Origin: Bacteroidota bacterium
GTDB taxonomy: Bacteria > Bacteroidota > Bacteroidia > CAMBQF01
Assembly: GCA_027483285.1 (NCBI GenBank)
Contig: JAIXUZ010000142.1
Span: forward strand, 1-14,217
DNA length: 14,217 nucleotides
Direction of reading: 5' to 3'
Below the pieces are notes generated by a model. It had not been told where the DNA came from. It made no database searches and saw only the letters and a list, made by a program, of their open reading frames with translations. This document shows positions 11,525-14,217 of this stretch, piece after piece (the first letter of the stretch is position 1; each line of letters begins with the position of its first letter). The translations under genes were made by a program, and so were the position numbers.

Positions 11525-14217
11525 ATGAAAAACAATTTCCACTCACTTAAGCGAGTTCTTTTTCTTTTTGTTGCAGTTGGAACGGTAAATTCTGCCGCAA
11601 CAGCGCAAATTGGCAACGGCAACCCGGTTGTTCCGCATAGTATACCAGCCATGCCATCGCATTATTTTAATGTGCAGCTTAAAGACAAAAAAGATTATAA
11701 CCTAACGGTTGTTTCGCCCGCTGTTGGCCAAACTATTTTGAGGTTTGATATGACAACGTACACGCCAAAAAGCGTGCAAACTAATTACGGCCCCGCTTAT
11801 GTAATTGAGATGGAAGGGGCACACCCTATGCTGGTAAAAGGCACACCCGATTTACCACAAATTACAGCGCCCATTATTATCCCCAATGCAGGAAATACAA
11901 AGGTTACGGTTACCGATGTGCAGTATACCGATGTGGCTAATATGGAGATTGCCCCAAGCAAAGGCAACCTGAAGCGCACCACAGAACCAGAGGATGTTCC
12001 GTACTGGAGAGGATTAGACTATAACAGCGATGCGTTTTTTCCTGCCAACCAGGCCGAACTTGATGCTCCTTATGTGTTCCGCGATTACCGTGGGCAGGCA
12101 TTGCACATCCGCCCGTTTCAATACAACCCTGTAACCAAAATATTGCGTGTTATAACTTCTATAACCGTTACTGTTAGCAGCGCACCGGGTGTTGGTGTAA
12201 ATGAGCAAACCAGCCCAATACTTCACCCCGACAGTGAATTCTCGGCACTGTATAAAAACCATTTTGTTAACCTTATTACAGAAAAATCTACCCCGGTTGT
12301 TGAAACAGGTTCGTTGCTAATTATTTCCGATTCTGCGTTTATGGGCGCCATGCAGCCTTATATCGACTGGAAAATACGTAAAGGCATACCTACCGAAATT
12401 GTTAGTGTAACATCAATAGGCAATACATCATCAGCAATAAAAACTTACATAACCAACTACTACAACAATCACAACCTGTCGTATGTATTGCTGGTAGGCG
12501 ATTTGGCCCAGGTAACATCTCCCACCCAATCGGGCGGCAAGTCAGACCCGTCGTATGGCTACTTAGTAGGAGCAGACTCTTATAGCGAGATTATTGTTGG
12601 CCGCTTTTCTGCAGAAAACATTACCCACGTAAATACGCAGGTTGCCAAGGTGCTTAAATATGAGATGAACCCGCCAATGGGCAACACCCGTTTCGACCAT
12701 CAAACAACTATTGCATCTAACGAAGGCCCCGGCGACAATAACGAAATGGACTGGGAACACCAACGTGTTATCCGCAATAACTTAAGCACATTTACTTATG
12801 TTGATTATGGCGAGTTTTACGATGGTACACATAGCGGTGTTGGCAACGACGCTCCGGGCGACCCTTCAGCATCGGCCATTGTAGCAGAGGTAAATGCAGG
12901 AACAGGCATTATTAACTATACCGGCCATGGCTCTTCTGTCAGCTGGGGTTCAACGGGCTTTCAAAACTCTAATATTTCTTCACTTACCAATACCGATATA
13001 TGGCCATTTATTTGGTCGGTTGCTTGTGTAAACGGCGAGTTTGACAATGGAGAATGTTTTGCTGAAAAATGGATGCGGGCTACCAACAATGGTTCTCCAA
13101 CAGGCGCTATTTCTGTTTATATGTCATCTATTAATCAAAGCTGGAACCCTCCTATGGCAGGGCAAGATGCCATGGTAAATATTTTACGAGGAACTATACC
13201 TAACTCTGCGGGCCGCACTTTTGGTGCAATTTCCACTAACGGCTGTATATATATGAACGATGTGTATGGCAGCGCCGGCGCTGAAATGACGGACACCTGG
13301 CATTGCTTTGGCGACCCAACAGTAATGGTGCGCACGGCCGACCCTTCGCAGTTGCTTGCATCGCACACGCCAACAACGCCAATAGGTACCAGCGCACTGG
13401 CTATTACCTGCAACACCGATGGAGCGCTGGTTGCCATAACCCAAAACAACACCATACTGGGTACAGCCTATGTAGCAGGCGGTGTTGCCAACGTTAGCAT
13501 AACTCCTATCAGCACTACCGATACTGTGCGTGTTACGGCAACGGCATTTAACACCATGCCATACCTTGGCAATGTATTGGTTACATCTAGCACCGGCCCT
13601 TATGTGGTGCTACAAGGCAACCAACTGATTGATAACAACCCCGGTAATAATAACGGACAGGCTGATTATGCAGAAGGCATAGGCATGAACATATCGCTAA
13701 ACAATGTGGGGAATGCGGCATCAGGCGCGGTAAACGTTAAACTACGCTCTACCAATGCCAATGTAGAGGTTACTGATAGTGTTTACAGCGTATCAGCGGT
13801 ACTGCCAAACGTTGCTACCAGTATGAGTCCTGCGTTTGCCTTTACGGTAGCCGATGATGTGGCCGACCAGACATTGGTAAACTTTGATTTGGAAATGAAC
13901 GACGGAAGCAACAACTGGACAGCATACGCCAGCGTAATGCTCAACGCGCCTGTATTATCAGTACCAACGTTTACTGTTAACGATGCGGCAGGCAATAACA
14001 ATGGCCGCATAGATGCGGGCGAAACCGTTGATGTAACCTTTGGCAACCTGAACAGCGGCCACAGCGCTACTATTGCAGCTACAGGCTCGTTAGTATGCTC
14101 GGGCGGCATGGTTACCCTTAACAATACTACCGATAACGTTGGTGTGATACCTGTTACAGGCAATGCTAATGGAACGTTTAGCCTTACTGCCGATGCCAAC
14201 ACTCCTGTAAACCACTA
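11525..14217 (+). CDS. Gingipain-like C25 cysteine peptidase (3' end outside the window)
   Basis: The frame stays open for 897 codons to the window edge. MKNNFHSLKRVLFLFVAVGTVNSAATA is a signal peptide with cleavage likely before Q28. A C25 propeptide region (about 35-220) follows. The catalytic domain runs from about 263 to 604. It contains NYTGHGS with H468 and SVACVNGEF with C501, 33 residues apart as in R-gingipain (His211/Cys244), followed by the family stretches INQSW, MAGQDAM and DTWHCFGDP. An Ig-like domain (about 605-690) and two CARDB-like repeats come next, each with an N-NNG-x-x-D/A-x-GE motif (near 702-712 and 825-835). A T9SS sorting domain is expected beyond the edge. It should be a secreted, self-processed protease. 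The propeptide-plus-catalytic layout followed by adhesin-like repeats is that of a gingipain-type effector and not clearly the T9SS sortase PorU. It is divergent from the vWA gene. Confidence 0.92.
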   Translation, partial: MKNNFHSLKRVLFLFVAVGTVNSAATAQIGNGNPVVPHSIPAMPSHYFNVQLKDKKDYNLTVVSPAVGQTILRFDMTTYTPKSVQTNYGPAYVIEMEGAHPMLVKGTPDLPQITAPIIIPNAGNTKVTVTDVQYTDVANMEIAPSKGNLKRTTEPEDVPYWRGLDYNSDAFFPANQAELDAPYVFRDYRGQALHIRPFQYNPVTKILRVITSITVTVSSAPGVGVNEQTSPILHPDSEFSALYKNHFVNLITEKSTPVVETGSLLIISDSAFMGAMQPYIDWKIRKGIPTEIVSVTSIGNTSSAIKTYITNYYNNHNLSYVLLVGDLAQVTSPTQSGGKSDPSYGYLVGADSYSEIIVGRFSAENITHVNTQVAKVLKYEMNPPMGNTRFDHQTTIASNEGPGDNNEMDWEHQRVIRNNLSTFTYVDYGEFYDGTHSGVGNDAPGDPSASAIVAEVNAGTGIINYTGHGSSVSWGSTGFQNSNISSLTNTDIWPFIWSVACVNGEFDNGECFAEKWMRATNNGSPTGAISVYMSSINQSWNPPMAGQDAMVNILRGTIPNSAGRTFGAISTNGCIYMNDVYGSAGAEMTDTWHCFGDPTVMVRTADPSQLLASHTPTTPIGTSALAITCNTDGALVAITQNNTILGTAYVAGGVANVSITPISTTDTVRVTATAFNTMPYLGNVLVTSSTGPYVVLQGNQLIDNNPGNNNGQADYAEGIGMNISLNNVGNAASGAVNVKLRSTNANVEVTDSVYSVSAVLPNVATSMSPAFAFTVADDVADQTLVNFDLEMNDGSNNWTAYASVMLNAPVLSVPTFTVNDAAGNNNGRIDAGETVDVTFGNLNSGHSATIAATGSLVCSGGMVTLNNTTDNVGVIPVTGNANGTFSLTADANTPVNH

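Noticed and set aside
1..14217. tRNA, rRNA or riboswitch
   Set aside because: No cloverleaf, rRNA-like stretch or known riboswitch pattern was seen. The gaps between genes are short and hold only the features listed.

Overview
The window looks like chromosomal DNA from a member of the Bacteroidota. The signs are a type IX secretion (T9SS) C-terminal sorting domain on a lamin-tail-domain protein, a gingipain-type C25 peptidase, several TAnnTTTG promoter -7 boxes with short leaders, and the near absence of Shine-Dalgarno sites. The species cannot be named from the sequence.

Layout. 1-1371 (minus strand): the 5' part of a membrane sterol-desaturase/fatty-acid-hydroxylase gene and a tandem universal stress protein. 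1491-3312 (plus): a secreted double lamin-tail-domain protein with a T9SS tail, followed at once by a small YcxB-like membrane protein. 3370-5961 (plus): a uridine-phosphorylase-type nucleoside phosphorylase, a TolB-like beta-propeller lipoprotein and a HxpB-type HAD phosphatase; the last two overlap by one base. 5977-6518: a Y1 (REP-associated/IS200-like) transposase gene on the minus strand, enclosed by inverted 26-bp palindromic repeats. 6589-9345 (plus): a tight three-gene run of an exported His/Asp-rich protein, an aminomuconate-semialdehyde-type aldehyde dehydrogenase and a small acidic protein. 9369-10041: a DUF559 (Vsr-like) nuclease gene enclosed by complex inverted repeats, each made of two adjacent hairpins, plus a third stand-alone copy of the same repeat. 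10049-11503 (minus): a secreted von Willebrand factor A protein. 11525-end (plus): a gingipain-like C25 cysteine peptidase, running off the window.

Most of the window is ordinary housekeeping or accessory metabolism and cell-surface export. The part most worth attention is the pair of small nuclease-plus-palindrome units. The Y1 transposase unit resembles a REP/RAYT system, and its two hairpins differ by a compensatory base-pair change. The DUF559 unit has a similar architecture but a different nuclease, and a solo copy of its repeat lies 71 bp away. All three copies keep two hairpins: the outer hairpin is conserved (one covarying pair in the solo copy), while the inner hairpin changes sequence but keeps its stem. 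This suggests a nuclease-linked palindromic repeat family, although a terminator role for the hairpins is a real alternative.
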